From Leptodontidium sp. MPI-SDFR-AT-0119 (taxonomy: Eukaryota; Ascomycota; Leotiomycetes; Helotiales; Leptodontidiaceae): DNA of 64,000 nucleotides. Below, piece by piece: positions 9,212 through 20,270 of this stretch. Position numbers and translations under genes: made by a program. The stretch's first letter is position 1, and each line of letters opens with the position of its first letter. The notes under the pieces are model-generated. The model saw only the letters and a program-made list of their open reading frames with translations, ran no database searches and was not told where the DNA came from. The DNA lies in assembly GCA_020726505.1 (NCBI GenBank), contig JAHLEZ010000022.1, forward strand, positions 62,001-126,000, written 5' to 3'.

Positions 9212-12200
9212 TTAGGCTCCCCTAGGACCCGCTATATGAGGGGAGGGGGGATAGATATTATATCGAGAGCTTTCACTGACAAGCATTACTTTTTCTGTCA
9301 CTTGCTTAAGCCCTTGTTGAATCTGAAGAAATGATAATCTCCCTGACGCATGTCCCAAAGCGACAACCATACCCCATGCAGCTTCACAAGTAGGTCGATA
9401 ATTAGTAGGTAGCCAGAGAAACCTAGCGGTATCTTCTACTAGCCATTCGCCAGATACGTGTAAGGTCGAAATGCGCTTGCCATCAGGGGAGAGGGCCACT
9501 GAGGTGACCATATCTTTATGGCCCTCGAGTGCTAGCAGCAGCGGCTGGCCTGTAGCCGCGTCCCAGCACCGGACAGTCTTATCGTAAGACCCAGACACGA
9601 TCTGCTTGCCGTCAGGGGAGAAGGCCACTGAGGTGACCCCACTTGTATGACCCTCGAGTGCAGGCAGCAGCGGCTGGCCTGTAGCCGCGTCCCAGCGCCG
9701 GATGGTTTTATCAGATGACCCAGACACGATCTGTTTGCCGTCAGGGGAGAAGGCCACTGAGGTGACCTTATCTTTATGGCCCTCAAGCGCTGGTAGTAGC
9801 TGCTGTCCCGTAGCCGCGTCCCAGCGCCGGACGGTCTTGTCCCATGACCCAGACACGATCTGCTTGCCGTCAGGGGAGAAGGCCACTGAGGTGACCTCAC
9901 TTGTATGGCCCTCGAGTGCTAGCAGCAGCGGCTGGCCTGTAGCCGCGTCCCAGCACCGGACAGTCTTATCGTATGACCCAGACACGATCTGCTTGCCGTC
10001 AGGGGAGAAGGCCACTGAGATGACCTTATCTTTATGGCCCTCGAGTGCTGGCAGCAGCTGCTGGCCTGTAGCCATGTCCCAGAGCCGGACGGTCCTATCA
10101 TATGACCCAGACACGATCTGCTTGCCGTCAGGGGAGAAGGCCACTGAGTTAACCCAATGTGCATGGCCCTTAGGTGCTGGCAGCAGCGGCTGGCCTGTAG
10201 CCGCGTCCCAGCGCCGGACGGTCTGATCATCTGACCCAGACACGATCTGCTTGCCGTCGGGGGAGAAGGCTACTGAGCTGACTGCACTAGTATGGCCCTC
10301 GAGAGCTGGCAGTAGCTGCTGGCCGGTAGCCGCGTCCCAGCGCCGGACCGTCCAATCCCAAGACCCAGACACGATCTGCTTGCCGTCGGGGGAGAAGGCT
10401 ACTGAGGTGACCTCACTAGTATGGCCCTCGAGTGCTGGCAGCAGCTGCTGGCCGGTAGCCGCGTCCCAGCGCCGGACGGTCTTATCAGATGACATTGACA
10501 CGATCTGCTTGCCGTCAGGGGAGAAGGCCACTGAGGTGACCATATCTATATGGCCCTCGAGTGCTGGCAGCAGCTGCTGGCCTGTAGCCGCGTCCCAGCA
10601 CCGTACGGTCTTATCGTATGACCCAGACACGATCTGCTTGCCGTCAGGGGAGAAGGCCACAGAGGTGACCTCACTTGTATGGCCCTCGAGCGCTGGCGGT
10701 AGCTGCTGTCCTGTGGCCGCGTCCCAGCACCGGATAGTCTTATCAGATGACCCAGACACGATCTGCTTGCCGTCAGGGGAGAAGGCCACTGAGATGACCC
10801 AATCTGTATGGCCCTCGAGTGCTGGCAGCAGCTGCTGGCCTGTAGCCGCGTCCCAGCACCGTACGGTCTTGTCCCATGACCCAGATACGATCTGTTTGCC
10901 GTCAGGGGAGAAGGCCACTGAGATGACCCTATCGTTATGGCGCTCGAGTGCTGGCAGTAGCTGCTGTCCTGTGGCCATGTCCCAGCACCGGACGGTCTTG
11001 TCCCAAGACCCAGACACGATCTGTCTGCCGTCAGGGGAGAAGGCCACGGAGGTGATCCCATCTGTATGGCCGCCCTCAAGTGCTGGCAGTAGCTGCTGTC
11101 CTGTGGCCATGTCCCAGCACCGGACGGTCTTATCAGATGACCCAGACACGATCTGCTTGCCGTCAGGGGAGAAGGCCACTGAGGTGACTCCACTTGTATG
11201 GCCCTCGAGGGCGGGCAGGACCAGTCGCCCTGTAACTGTGTCGCAGCACTGGACTGTGTTATCCCAAGACCCAGAGACGATCTGCTTGCCGTCAGGGGAG
11301 AAGGCCACTGAGGTGACCTCACTTGTATGGCCCTCGAGTGCTGGCGGCAGCTGCTGTCCTGTGGCCATGTCCCAGCGCCGGACGGTCTTATCGTATGACC
11401 CAGACACGATCTGCTTGCCGTCAGGGGAGAAGGCCACTGAGATGACCCTATTTGTATGGCCCTCGAGTGCTGGCAGTAGCTGCTGGCCTGTAGCCGCGTC
11501 CCAGCACCGGACGGTCTTGTCCCATGACCCAGACACGATCTTCTTGCCGTCAGGGGAGATGGCCACTGAGCTGACTCTACTTGTATGGCCCTCGAGTGCA
11601 GGCAGCAGCTGCTGTCCCGTAGCCATGTCCCAGAGCCGGACGGTCTTGTCCCAAGACCCAGAGACGATCTGCTTGCCGTCAGGGGAGAAGGCCACTGAGG
11701 TGACCTTATCTTTATGGCCCTCAAGCGCTGGTAGTAGCTGCTGTCCCGTAGCCGCGTCCCAGCGCCGGACGGTCTTGTCCCATGACCCAGACACGATCTG
11801 CTTGCCGTCAGGGGAGAAGGCCACTGAGCTGACCTCACGAGTATGGCCCTCGAGTGTTTGTACCATCGCATTCCAATATGTTTCAACTCTAGACTTTCTC
11901 TGGATCCAAGACGGAACACATCTCTCGAACGTTTCTCGAATAATACTCTTCTCTGGGGCGAAGACAAGAGCCGAACAGTATGTTTGAAGAGGAGCCTGTT
12001 CAATGATTGATCGATTGTATAAGGCAAACCGCTTTGCATCATGTATAAAGGCATATAAAGTAGAACTTTCATCGAACTTATTCGTGTTAGTAGAATTCTC
12101 TGGTAGTGTAAAAAGAATACCCAGAGAAACGTACCTGAAGATCCTCGAGCTTCCTGATCATAACTATGCCTTCTGGCACGCTTTTCAACAGGCTCAGCGC

Positions 12201-14830
12201 CTCAAGCCAGTACAGGAAGTACTGGCGAAGGAAACTGTAGACTGAGCCACTGTCCTTGAGGTCCTTAATTGTGTCTTCTCTATCTTGACAATCGAGTAGA
12301 TGATCGACCCAGTAAAGACAAGAGTACCGTACGGCGGCGAGGGGATCGGGATCGGGCGGTTTGACTTGGTCGACAGAGATTCCAGGAGCCCTTAGACTAT
12401 AGACATCAGGCCGTAGTGCCACAGACATGACTTGTAGTGACCTCGAAAAGATAGCATGATTTATCTCGTCTATCCCAAAACGAAAGACTTCCTGGGATGT
12501 GTTCTCCTGAAGCAAAAAGTCCTTCGCCGACTGGTGTACGAAATATATTGTACTTTCTCGAATCGTCAAGAAGGATCCACACTTCCCGACCGTTTGCTCC
12601 AAATCCTCAATATCCTCGGAGAGATTCTCGGGACAATCAAGCTTGTGAAGTGTATCGTCAAGAGAGACTAGTTCTCTAAGCGTGATTGGGCGTTTTACGA
12701 CGGCTACGATAGAAAGTATTCGTTTACAGAGATCGGCGTTGTTGGATTCGCTAACTTGGGCCATCATTTGCTTGTAAAGAGGACCGAGTCCAGGAGGAAA
12801 CATCTTTACCCTCTCGAGGGCAATCCGTCGCTCGACCATCTCTAGCTCTTTTAAGACCAAAGCTACCCAAAGGAAAGTAGCGTCGGCATTCAAGGAGAGA
12901 TATTCTCGCACCGACTTTTCTAATTTGGCAGTGTATTTCTTACGCTTGGCTAGCTCACCAACCTTATGCTCGATATACGTGCTCACGGCAGCGGAAATGT
13001 AGTCTTTTTTTAGCTCGAGTCGCAACTGGAATTTCTGGTCGGATATACGTAGTTGCTCTTCGATGCTCGGCCAGTTGCGACTAGAAATAATCCACTTCAC
13101 ACAAGGACAAACAGCTGAGCTCTTATCGATGAATTGCAGAAGTTGCTGTAGACCGCTCTTGCATTCATCAAGGGCATCAATGATCACGTAAGTGTTCCCC
13201 AGGCTACGGTCTTGCAAAATGTTCCTGAATATCTCAGACAAGGCAAACCAGGCATTCGTGTCTACAAAAAGCGCTTTCCCTGCATCATCGTACTTCTTCC
13301 GAACGTGTTGGAGGAGAGCCGGTTGTTGGTCGGCAAGGAGGTAGATCAGCCCACGAAGCACAGCCGTTGCACTGTTGATACGTTCATCGGTGGCTTGGCA
13401 AAAGAAGTAAGACAAGAGGCAGCTACCAGAAGCGGAAGCGGCGCTGGCAGTCTCTTCTAACTTATCTATGATGCCGCAGAGCAACATCGTCTTGCCTTTG
13501 CCGGGATCACCCCGGATCCAGAGTAGTTGGCTCTGTTTGCCGTCTTGCCATTGTTGGAAGTCGGAATTTTCAAGGATCCAGCGATATGAATCCCTCAGGA
13601 GACCGCCCTTCGTCTCCTCGATGCGCCTCTTGTCGTCGCGGGGATCGCTTATACGTAGGTCTTGGAGACAGCTCCGGTTCTGGGGGTCGCTGAAATGTGT
13701 CAGATTGGTGGATCTGTCGAACAGGCAAGTGGTAGAGAGGCTGACGGTGTTGGAAGTTCCGCAAGCCTTATAGCAAGCGCCTCATCCTCTGCCTGTCTGT
13801 TCTCCAAGTCGTCGAGAATCTTGATAAATCGGTCCCCAATCATTTGGTATTTGGCCCTGCTCCCAAACTTGCACATTGTCTTGTGGTTAGCGGCGATTGT
13901 TATGACACGCTCCCTAGGTTTGTTGAGCGTCGCAGAGCCCTCCTGTACTATCTTTATGTCCATCGTATTAGCAACCTATTGCGATGATATGGTGTGCGCC
14001 TTACTATAGCACCATGCAGAGTCTCCTCCTCCACATATGTTGTAAACGAAAGGGCATCGGCAAGGTTTACAAATCTCTGGTTGGTCTGCAAAACGGGCTG
14101 CGACCAAAGTTCCAAGTTCTCCAAGACGCTGGTGTCGTTCGCATTAGTCACCCATTTGCCGATCTTGTTAAGCACACCAGCGATTGAGACCGGATTTGTG
14201 CCTTGATGGGGTGTTCCGAAGAAGACGATATGGCGTACGCTTCGAAGTATATCACCATAAAGGTCCTGGCGATCATGTGCGTATATTAGGGCCTGTGTAG
14301 ATGTTAAAAAGAATGCCACAGCCGCGATAAATCAACAAGGATTGCAAATACTAACTTCTTTAACCACAATACCACCCAAGCTATGAGCAACGAGGATAAT
14401 TGGTCTTCGTTTCTATCATAACATTAGTCATGATCTTAATAAGGCTTGAGGGCGAATATTTCCACGTACACCTTGGTTCCTATTCAATCTCTTGTCGTCC
14501 AATGCACCGAGAAAATTTCTGCCAAATTTGTACGGAGCGTCCTCTGGAGCCTTCTTCCACATTCCAGCATCATAACCGTATGTCATAATGCGAGCGGTGT
14601 TTGCATCCTCTTTCAGAAGGTCGCGGAGCCATACGCAGCCATTATCAGCTGCCCAGGTAGAGTAGCACCCACCACCTAGACCATGGAGGGCGACGATGTC
14701 AACGGAGGTTACGACCGGCGGCGCTGGTTCGTATAGTACATGAATCCCGTATGCGTCGGCAGGCTGAATCATGGTAAGCATGGCCCATATGGTTCAAAGT
14801 GGTCGTACTCACGACTATTAGAGCAGCCAT
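9212..14830 (-). CDS. NLR A: SesB-like hydrolase - NACHT - WD40
   Basis: Seven exons, 14830-14813, 14763-14470, 14412-14356, 14292-14005, 13951-13746, 13689-12135 and 12076-9212, give 1760 residues. All six introns (49, 57, 63, 53, 56 and 58 bp) keep frame; the GTCAGC donor of intron 5 is the weakest. Residues about 30-200 are an alpha/beta-hydrolase of SesB type: VALHGLGG, then VAHSLGGIVVKE with candidate nucleophile S115, then HIVFFGTPHQG. The NACHT P-loop GDPGKGKT is at 348-355 and the Walker B VIIDALDEC at 456-464. From about 877 there are 18 WD40 units of 42 residues. Such proteins trigger incompatibility-type cell death in fungi. The NACHT-WD40 body is nearly that of NLR B. Confidence 0.85.
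9489..11866 (-). repeat. Array of 18 near-identical WD40 units (126 bp each)
   Basis: Each unit reads SVAFSPDGKQIVSGS..D.TVR.WDAATGQQLLPALEGH, and one unit has an extra Gly. Variation is concentrated at the residues after GH, after GS, after D, and before WD. In HET-D/E these are the known binding-surface positions under diversifying selection. A degenerate nineteenth blade (LHVSGEWLVEDTARFLW) closes the array. Confidence 0.9.
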
Positions 14831-15168
14831 GTTGATCGAGGGTCTAGGTAGTTCGCGCCGATATCTGGATGGACTGTAAGAGAACGATCAATATGATGAA
14901 CAGTCGCTCGGTTATTGATACGACGAGGGAATGCGGACCTTGAAATTACTCGAATGAAAGTTGAAAGTTGCGGACTAGGCTGTGGAGACTGTGGAATATT
15001 TCGAGCTTTCGCGGGGAAAGTGAGGTCGACGATAAGGCTTTGGGCGGGGTTCCTTGTGAAAATGCCATGTGGTCACATGAGCAGAGCCGCAACACTTCGT
15101 TTTGCAGCCATCACAACACTTCGCCTCCTCATGTCAACAAGCCTGAGAGTTGCTCCAGAACAACCACT
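14831..15168. promoter_or_regulatory. Divergent intergenic region between NLR A and the transposase
   Basis: The two start codons are 338 bp apart and face away from each other, so one tract must serve both promoters. The spacing is 317 bp in cassette B. The half next to the transposase is clearly homologous between the cassettes (GAGGGAATGCG, GTGAGGTCGACGATAAG). The NLR-proximal half is only weakly similar. Confidence 0.5.
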
Positions 15169-16143
15169 ATGGCGCCCAATCTTGCAGTATCCCAGCATGC
15201 GCAGATAAGGGATATGATTATTAGTAAGTTCGCTAACGCTACAATCGCTAGAACTGTACGCTGCAGCACTCGCTCCGTGCAGAAGATACGATCGAACCTA
15301 CGATGCTTTGGAACCACCAAAGCACCTCCGAACGGGGTCGGACGCCGCAGAACAATCACACCCCCTATGCTAAGTGCATTACTTGAGCATCTCGTCGAGA
15401 ATCCCGAACTATACCAAGATGAGATGGCCAACTTTCTCTACGATGAGTTCGACGTTCAAGTGACTGTTCCCACTATCAGCAGGGCCTTAGCATCGGCGGG
15501 CTGGTCCAGGAAAGCTGCGCGTCGCATTGCAAAGGAGCGGAACGCCGACCTACGAGACTTCTACCTTCATAATTTATCGGAGTTTCGTTCGTACCACTTG
15601 GTATACATCGATGAGTCTGGATGCGACAACCGGATTGGGTTCAGGCGGACCGGATGGTCTCCCTTGGGGGTAACGCCTATACAGATTGCTCGCCTGCGCC
15701 GTGACCAAAGGCATCAGATCCTGCCTGCCTATACACAAGATGGCATTCTCTTCGCGCGAGTGTTCAGCGGATCAACCGATACCACTGTCTTCGAAGGTTT
15801 CGTCGAGCAGCTGCTTCATCATTGCGGCAGATGGCCAGAGCCAAAGTCTGTCCTAATCATGGATAATGCTTCGTTCCACCATTCAGCCAGGATCGAGCAG
15901 CTATGCAAGGAGGCTGGAGTAAAGTTACTCTACTTACCGCCTTACTCGCCAGATCTGAATCCTATTGAAGAGTTCTTCGCAGAATTAAAGATGTTCATCA
16001 AACGAAACTGGCAGCGTTACACGGACGATCGCGGACAAGACTTCAAAGCATTCTTGGAATGGTGTGTGGATACGGTTGGGTCAAGAAAGTCAAGCGCCGA
16101 AGGCCATTTTCGACATGCTGGGCTAGCTATTGAGGAACCGTAA
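15169..16143 (+). CDS. Tc1/mariner-superfamily transposase (cassette A)
   Basis: 324 residues, unbroken. Residues 10-110 form helix-turn-helix DNA-binding segments (IARTVRCSTRSVQKIR; VGRRRTITPPM). The DDE catalytic triad is D148 (VYIDESGCD), D232 (LIMDNASFHH) and E267 (SPDLNPIEEFF). The last two are separated by 34 residues, i.e. DD34E. The ATG at 15169 matches the paralog; an upstream in-frame ATG at 14968 would add a Cys/Arg-rich stretch that is not convincing. It differs from the cassette B transposase at 14 of 324 residues by hand count. The gene ends 24 bp from the stop of the convergent accessory ORF. Confidence 0.9.
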   Translation: MAPNLAVSQHAQIRDMIISKFANATIARTVRCSTRSVQKIRSNLRCFGTTKAPPNGVGRRRTITPPMLSALLEHLVENPELYQDEMANFLYDEFDVQVTVPTISRALASAGWSRKAARRIAKERNADLRDFYLHNLSEFRSYHLVYIDESGCDNRIGFRRTGWSPLGVTPIQIARLRRDQRHQILPAYTQDGILFARVFSGSTDTTVFEGFVEQLLHHCGRWPEPKSVLIMDNASFHHSARIEQLCKEAGVKLLYLPPYSPDLNPIEEFFAELKMFIKRNWQRYTDDRGQDFKAFLEWCVDTVGSRKSSAEGHFRHAGLAIEEP

Positions 16144-16167
16144 AGGCAATAGTATGGAAATATAATC

Positions 16168-16600
16168 TCAAGAAACCTGCTCTTGCTCTGGCTTGTATTG
16201 CTTGGCCCATTTCTTGATATCACGAACAAATCGCTGCGCAATTCCGCTCTTTATACCCCTGTCAATATAGAACTGAGCATTCTGCTCCTCGTAGATCAAC
16301 TCAAGGCCGAGACCTTCATTTAAGGTTATGTGATATACCTTCTGGTATTCCATCTTAAGAGACTTGTTCGTAACACGTGTGCACTGCCATTCACTGTACT
16401 TCCTCACAGCAATGTCTAGTTGTCCTGGAATCTCAAGAGGGCTGGAAGGCTTTGATGGTCCTATTTCTGTCGACGAGTCGAGGTTTGAGAAGGCCGAACA
16501 TTAGTGATGTTGATATGTGGGAGACCAGTTGTGCGATTCCGCTGCCGTTCTAGTTACATCCTTCGAGATTAAGCCTTGATGTAGTTCGCCGGGTGGACTA
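16168..16600 (-). pseudogene. Truncated accessory ORF2 of cassette A
   Basis: The 3' part is open (79 residues from 16407, EWQCTRVTNKSLKMEYQKVY to KKWAKQYKPEQEQVS) and nearly identical to the end of the 406-residue protein at 43448-44668. Homology continues with small disruptions to about 16600 and then stops, so about two thirds of the gene is missing. It converges on the transposase with a 24-bp gap, exactly as in cassette B. Confidence 0.75.
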
Positions 16601-16788
16601 GATGTACAATGAAAAGGATATGTACTGCAGAATACACTGCAATCAGATACTGTGATTAGTTAAATAGGTCAAGAAGATTGATAGATGTTCAGAGAAGTAC
16701 AGTATCGTCTGCCCAGTTACAGTACGAAAGTACTTCGTCTCCCCGGTCGGTTCCCCAGATTCTTAGCCTACCGGACTAGTGGCCAGAT

Positions 16789-16906
16789 GTCATGCAGCAA
16801 AGGGAGGCGGCCCGTTCCGACATCAGCCAAAAGTGGCACAGGTGGTCTGTGCTCACATTATTTTTTTAAGCGAAACGACGCGAAGCCGATTTTGCAAACT
16901 ACTGTA
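16789..16906 (-). repeat. Right terminal inverted repeat of cassette A
   Basis: It ends GCCGATTTTGCAAACTACTGTA-type at 16906 and is the inverted partner of 8833-8949. Inward extension (about 16735-16788) matches the inner flank of the cassette B left repeat, making the full repeat about 170 bp. Confidence 0.8.
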
Positions 16907-16933
16907 TCAATTTCTGGAGGCATCAATCTGGCA

Positions 16934-17110
16934 TCCATCAACTTTGGGAGGCGTTTTAGGATCCATCAGTTTCTGGTGGTATCAACTCAGGAGCCATCAA
17001 ATTTGGGAAGCATTTTACGATCCGTCGGGTTTGGGTAGGATCAAATTTGGGATCCATCAACTTTAGGAGCTATTAGCATCTGTTTTACGAAGCGTCCATT
17101 TTAGGCCACC
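16934..17110. repeat. Degenerate tandem repeat of about 60 bp
   Basis: CCATCAA[CA]TTTGGGA recurs at about 16934, 16994 and 17053, and GCGTTTTAGGATCC-like segments recur in step. ATCAA words also recur at a shorter period. It lies just outside the right terminal repeat of cassette A. Confidence 0.55.
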
Positions 17111-17180
17111 GATTGATGACTGGGTGTGTACATCCCCGATTCTAGAAGAGACTCCCTCTAATTCCCAATGCTCAGAGCAT

Positions 17181-17330
17181 GAGAATATGATACCAGAAGA
17201 TGTGAAGAAGCGGGTGTCCGGACATGGTAAAGGAATTAAGTTACTTGAGGAGAAGAAAGGTTGAGTCAACAACGATGCCAGCGCTTGGACACTGTAGCCA
17301 CCGTTTAAATATTCTAAATTACCACTGTGT
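17181..17330 (+). pseudogene. Remnant of the MADS-box gene second exon and 3' flank
   Basis: Bases from GAGAATATGATACCAGAAGA match the second exon of the gene at 1476-1867 and run past its stop into the 3' flank (GTAGCCA, then AATTACCA). The copy encodes NMIPEDVKKRVSGHG and then a premature TGA. The first exon is not found nearby. This is a partial duplication, about 15 kb from its source. Confidence 0.7.
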
Positions 17331-17568
17331 GAAAGTAAAGAAGAGGTTGATTTCGTGCGCTGAGTGAGAGTCATGGAGCTTGGTAGTGATATTAGACAGC
17401 GATTTGAAGATCGCCAAGAGTTCGAGAAGACAGTGCAACTCGGAGTATGTCGGGAAGACGGGAATTTCCGGAAAGGCTTGGCAGTCCCGACCAACGCATC
17501 ACCAGCCTCAACTGAGGAGCGACGGTGAGACGCGAAGCAAAGACCGACGATTATACCACCCCGTTACC

Positions 17569-18492
17569 ATGACAATGAATTTTTTCGCTCTCCCTAAGGA
17601 GATTCGGCTCCAGCTCTATTCAGAACTCCTCGTTCTGCCAGAACCCATCGTCTTCGTAGCAGCCTACGGCCCTCCGTCGCCTCCTCTATTCCGATCCAAC
17701 AGAAACGGTCTCTGCCCGGCACTCCTTCAGGTCAACAAGCAGGCGCACAGCGAAGCAAGCTCACTCCTCTATTCCAACAACCGCTTTCGATTTCCTGACA
17801 TTTTTACCTCGAGATCGTCCGCCACAGACAGTGCTCACATCGCCCCATTCCTTTGCCAAATCGGTTCCCAAGCAAGCCTTATTCGCTACATCTGCATTAC
17901 TATCCCTGCCTTTCCTACCTTCTACGATTCCCAGCAGGATAGAGCTATGTTTCACGAAGCGCATATTAAAAATCTGGAACTCATCCGAGATACGTGTACA
18001 AGCATCACTACTCTTGAGCTATCGGTTCCACCAGATCGCGCGAACGACGTGTTCGACGATTCGCCTATAGCAGCAGAGACGCTGGATTTGCTCGACACGC
18101 GCTTGAAGGCTATCCCGTCGCTGAAAGAGACCGTTGTCAACTTCCAGATATATGGCGATGAGGATCTAAGCGATGATCGGATGAAGAAGATACGCGACCG
18201 TGGATGGACAGTCGAGGTCACAAAACTCCCGAAGAAGGTTTGGATCAGCATTGACGACCAGGTCGAATTCGATAATGAAGAGGATTGCGAAGCGTATAAC
18301 GAGGAATGGCACCGCCGCGAGTGGCAGAGAGAGCAGGAGCAGGAGGCTGAGTGGTGGACGGAGGAATATTACCGTAGGAGACGTGATCCCTACTGGAAGA
18401 CGATTCGGACTACGATTGAAGGGGGTTGTCCTTTTGGAGTTTGGCCCATGCAGGATAGGTGTCGGTTGATAGGGGATAGGGATTTTGTTTAG
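17569..18492 (+). CDS. Fungal 2EXR/F-box-like family protein
   Basis: Single exon, 307 residues from the ATG at 17569. The N-terminus NFFALPKEIRLQLYSELLV followed by CPALLQVNKQAHSEASSLLY matches the fungal 2EXR/F-box-like module seen in many lineage-expanded proteins of unknown role. The C-terminus (about 240-290) is strongly acidic and Trp/Glu-rich (EEWHRREWQREQEQEAEWW), which may be a charged helix. A longer frame reaching 17380 starts without ATG context of note, so the shorter form is chosen. Confidence 0.7.
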   Translation: MTMNFFALPKEIRLQLYSELLVLPEPIVFVAAYGPPSPPLFRSNRNGLCPALLQVNKQAHSEASSLLYSNNRFRFPDIFTSRSSATDSAHIAPFLCQIGSQASLIRYICITIPAFPTFYDSQQDRAMFHEAHIKNLELIRDTCTSITTLELSVPPDRANDVFDDSPIAAETLDLLDTRLKAIPSLKETVVNFQIYGDEDLSDDRMKKIRDRGWTVEVTKLPKKVWISIDDQVEFDNEEDCEAYNEEWHRREWQREQEQEAEWWTEEYYRRRRDPYWKTIRTTIEGGCPFGVWPMQDRCRLIGDRDFV

Positions 18493-19581
18493 GGGACGGA
18501 TGGTGGGAACGGGGTCGGAGAAAATAGGGCTGGCAATCGGGCCTCGAGGGAAATGACCAATTAAGGCGGTCTTGATTTGGAGCATCCTCACAGTGGCGTG
18601 TTTTACCTATGCAGAAGCGCCCTATTTGCAGATGTCTTGTCGTAGCATTGCACACTCTCAAGCACATCGTTGGTCAACCGAAGTCGGTATCTGGAAGAAT
18701 ACAAGTAATTGGCCCAGCCACCAAGTGATGGTAGAGGAATATGCTTTAGTCTCGAGTGAAGATAAAAGAGCATTGCATAGCTTTTATATTATCCGGTCCT
18801 GAAGCCTGCTCCCAGCCAAGTTATAGTCATGGTTATCAAATACACTATGCAGAAATTCTGGCAGACTGCTTTTCAACTATTTTGTCTGAAATCCAATAGT
18901 AAGAAGGTATATCTCGACCCTTTACAGTCCTGCTTAGGCTGGTTCCCTTGAAATCCGCAGAATAATAACAGTAATGTTAGCATGTCCGGTACTTTAGTTC
19001 AAATACCAACTGGCTACTTTATCGCAACAGGGAAGTCTGTGCAGTGGAAACAGGTACGCAAATACTAATAGTACAATATACAGGTCTGATAGTACTATCT
19101 ACCGGGACCCAAATAAACGGAGAGAGAACGCTCGTAAACCCAAACGAAAGGGAAGCAACAGCTCGAAGAAAATGAATCACGCAAATGGCCGTACCGAGTC
19201 GAGCCCCAGCAAGCAGCCCACAAGCGTTACCGGACGAAAAGCGTAGGAGGTGCGGAGAAGAGATATATAAGGGATACTTTTTCATTGAGAGGCGACGGAT
19301 GGGTGCATTGGTACGGAAGGAGAGGTGAAGTTATTTCCATGATCGAATTAGTCATCTGCAAATCCAACAAAATTAGATAAGCGCGTGTTTTTGCTATCGC
19401 TGAGCCAATTCCTCAATCCGTAACGATCAATATCCATTATTTGTTGCATTTCCCACTCCTAAGGTCCCGCTCTTCTCGACGGACCCACCAAGACTCCATA
19501 TTCGCTATGTGTGGGAGGTCTAGAGGGCTAATGAGGCGGAGATGATCTACTTGGGTTATCCCGCCATCTGGATTATCTTTT
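18493..19581. other. Intergenic, no gene supported
   Basis: Several frames under 90 codons on both strands lack recognisable content. Nothing else stands out until the minisatellite at 19582. Confidence 0.4.
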
Positions 19582-19816
19582 GGATTGCACAGCCTATCTG
19601 CGTTGCACAACCTACTTGAGTTGCACACCTTACTTGGATTGCACAACCTACTTGCGTTGCACAACCTACCTGCGTTGCACAATCTACTTGGATTGCACAC
19701 TCCACCTGAGTTGCACAATCTACCTGGATTGCACACTCCACCTGAGTTGTACACCCCACCTGAGTTGCACACTCTACCTGGGTTGCACACCCTACCTGGA
19801 TTGTACACTCTACTGT
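19582..19816. repeat. 18-bp minisatellite, about 13 units
   Basis: Units follow GTTGCACAACCTACCTGA with substitutions at a few positions. Because the unit is a multiple of 3, it opens long frames on both strands (LHNLPA-type or CNPGRV-type), which I regard as by-products. Confidence 0.85.
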
Positions 19817-19867
19817 ATCTGAATACCACTGGGATTACGCTCGTAAAGCATAGGCATCTCAAAGGAT

Positions 19868-20270
19868 TAACGTGCATCCCTGCGTGCCGGTAAACCCTAC
19901 GTGCCGGAAAAAATGATAGGTACTTTGACTTTAAGCATCGTAAAATCGGTGCACACCTTAATATCTCTTAGATTTTCTTTCAAGTTAGATTCTGTAGCCA
20001 CTCCCGAACACCCTAAATGCCTCCGACCGAAAAAATTACGTTCGCGTCATTGCCCTTCGTTTGATTTGCAAAGAGTCTCCTTTTGTATCATAACAGACTC
20101 CCTCTACCACAGCTGCGCCACTAAGCTTGCATTGTCTCTAAAACTTATAAAAGGGTCTTAGCCGGGTTCTTAGCCCTCCCTAATATACGGGAGATCGTCA
20201 ACAGCCTTGTGGCGGCTGTGGCGTGCAGAGTTATGCAAGATCGCCACGCGGGTCGGTACCTTACGTACCT
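19868..20270 (+). repeat. Dispersed repeat R2, copy 1
   Basis: About 400 bp starting TAACGTGCATCCCTGCG and ending near GGTACCTTACGTACCTCGG. Diverged copies are at 33865-34262 (same strand) and 39773-40657 (opposite strand, interrupted). Shared words include AGTCTCCTTTTGTA and GCCTTGTGGC. It has no coding capacity. Confidence 0.8.

Larger units (their letters stand above)
8833..16906. mobile_element. Cassette A: TIR-bounded Tc1/mariner-type element carrying NLR A
   Basis: The 8.07-kb unit starts TACAGTCACTTGC at 8833 and ends GCAAACTACTGTA at 16906. The two terminal repeats are inverted and about 90% identical over about 117 bp, with TA at both edges. In order it holds NLR A (minus), a DD34E transposase gene (plus) and the remnant of an accessory gene (minus). 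The same order, orientation and repeats recur in cassette B (42491-50449). This repetition is why I read it as one element and not as a chance grouping. The repeat edges and gene order are seen directly; mobility of the whole is inferred. Confidence 0.72.

Noticed and set aside
10251..11987. A 578-codon plus-strand open frame opposite the NLR A WD40 array (and similar frames opposite or beside the other arrays)
   Set aside because: It exists because a 126-bp in-frame repeat copies any stop-free phase. The composition is repetitive and unrelated to known proteins, while the minus frame is a clear WD40 array.
19582..19816. CRISPR-like array
   Set aside because: The units are contiguous with no unique spacers and the genome is eukaryotic.
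19437..19877. Cys/Asn/Gly-rich 146-codon frame
   Set aside because: It is produced by the 18-bp minisatellite and there is no gene context.
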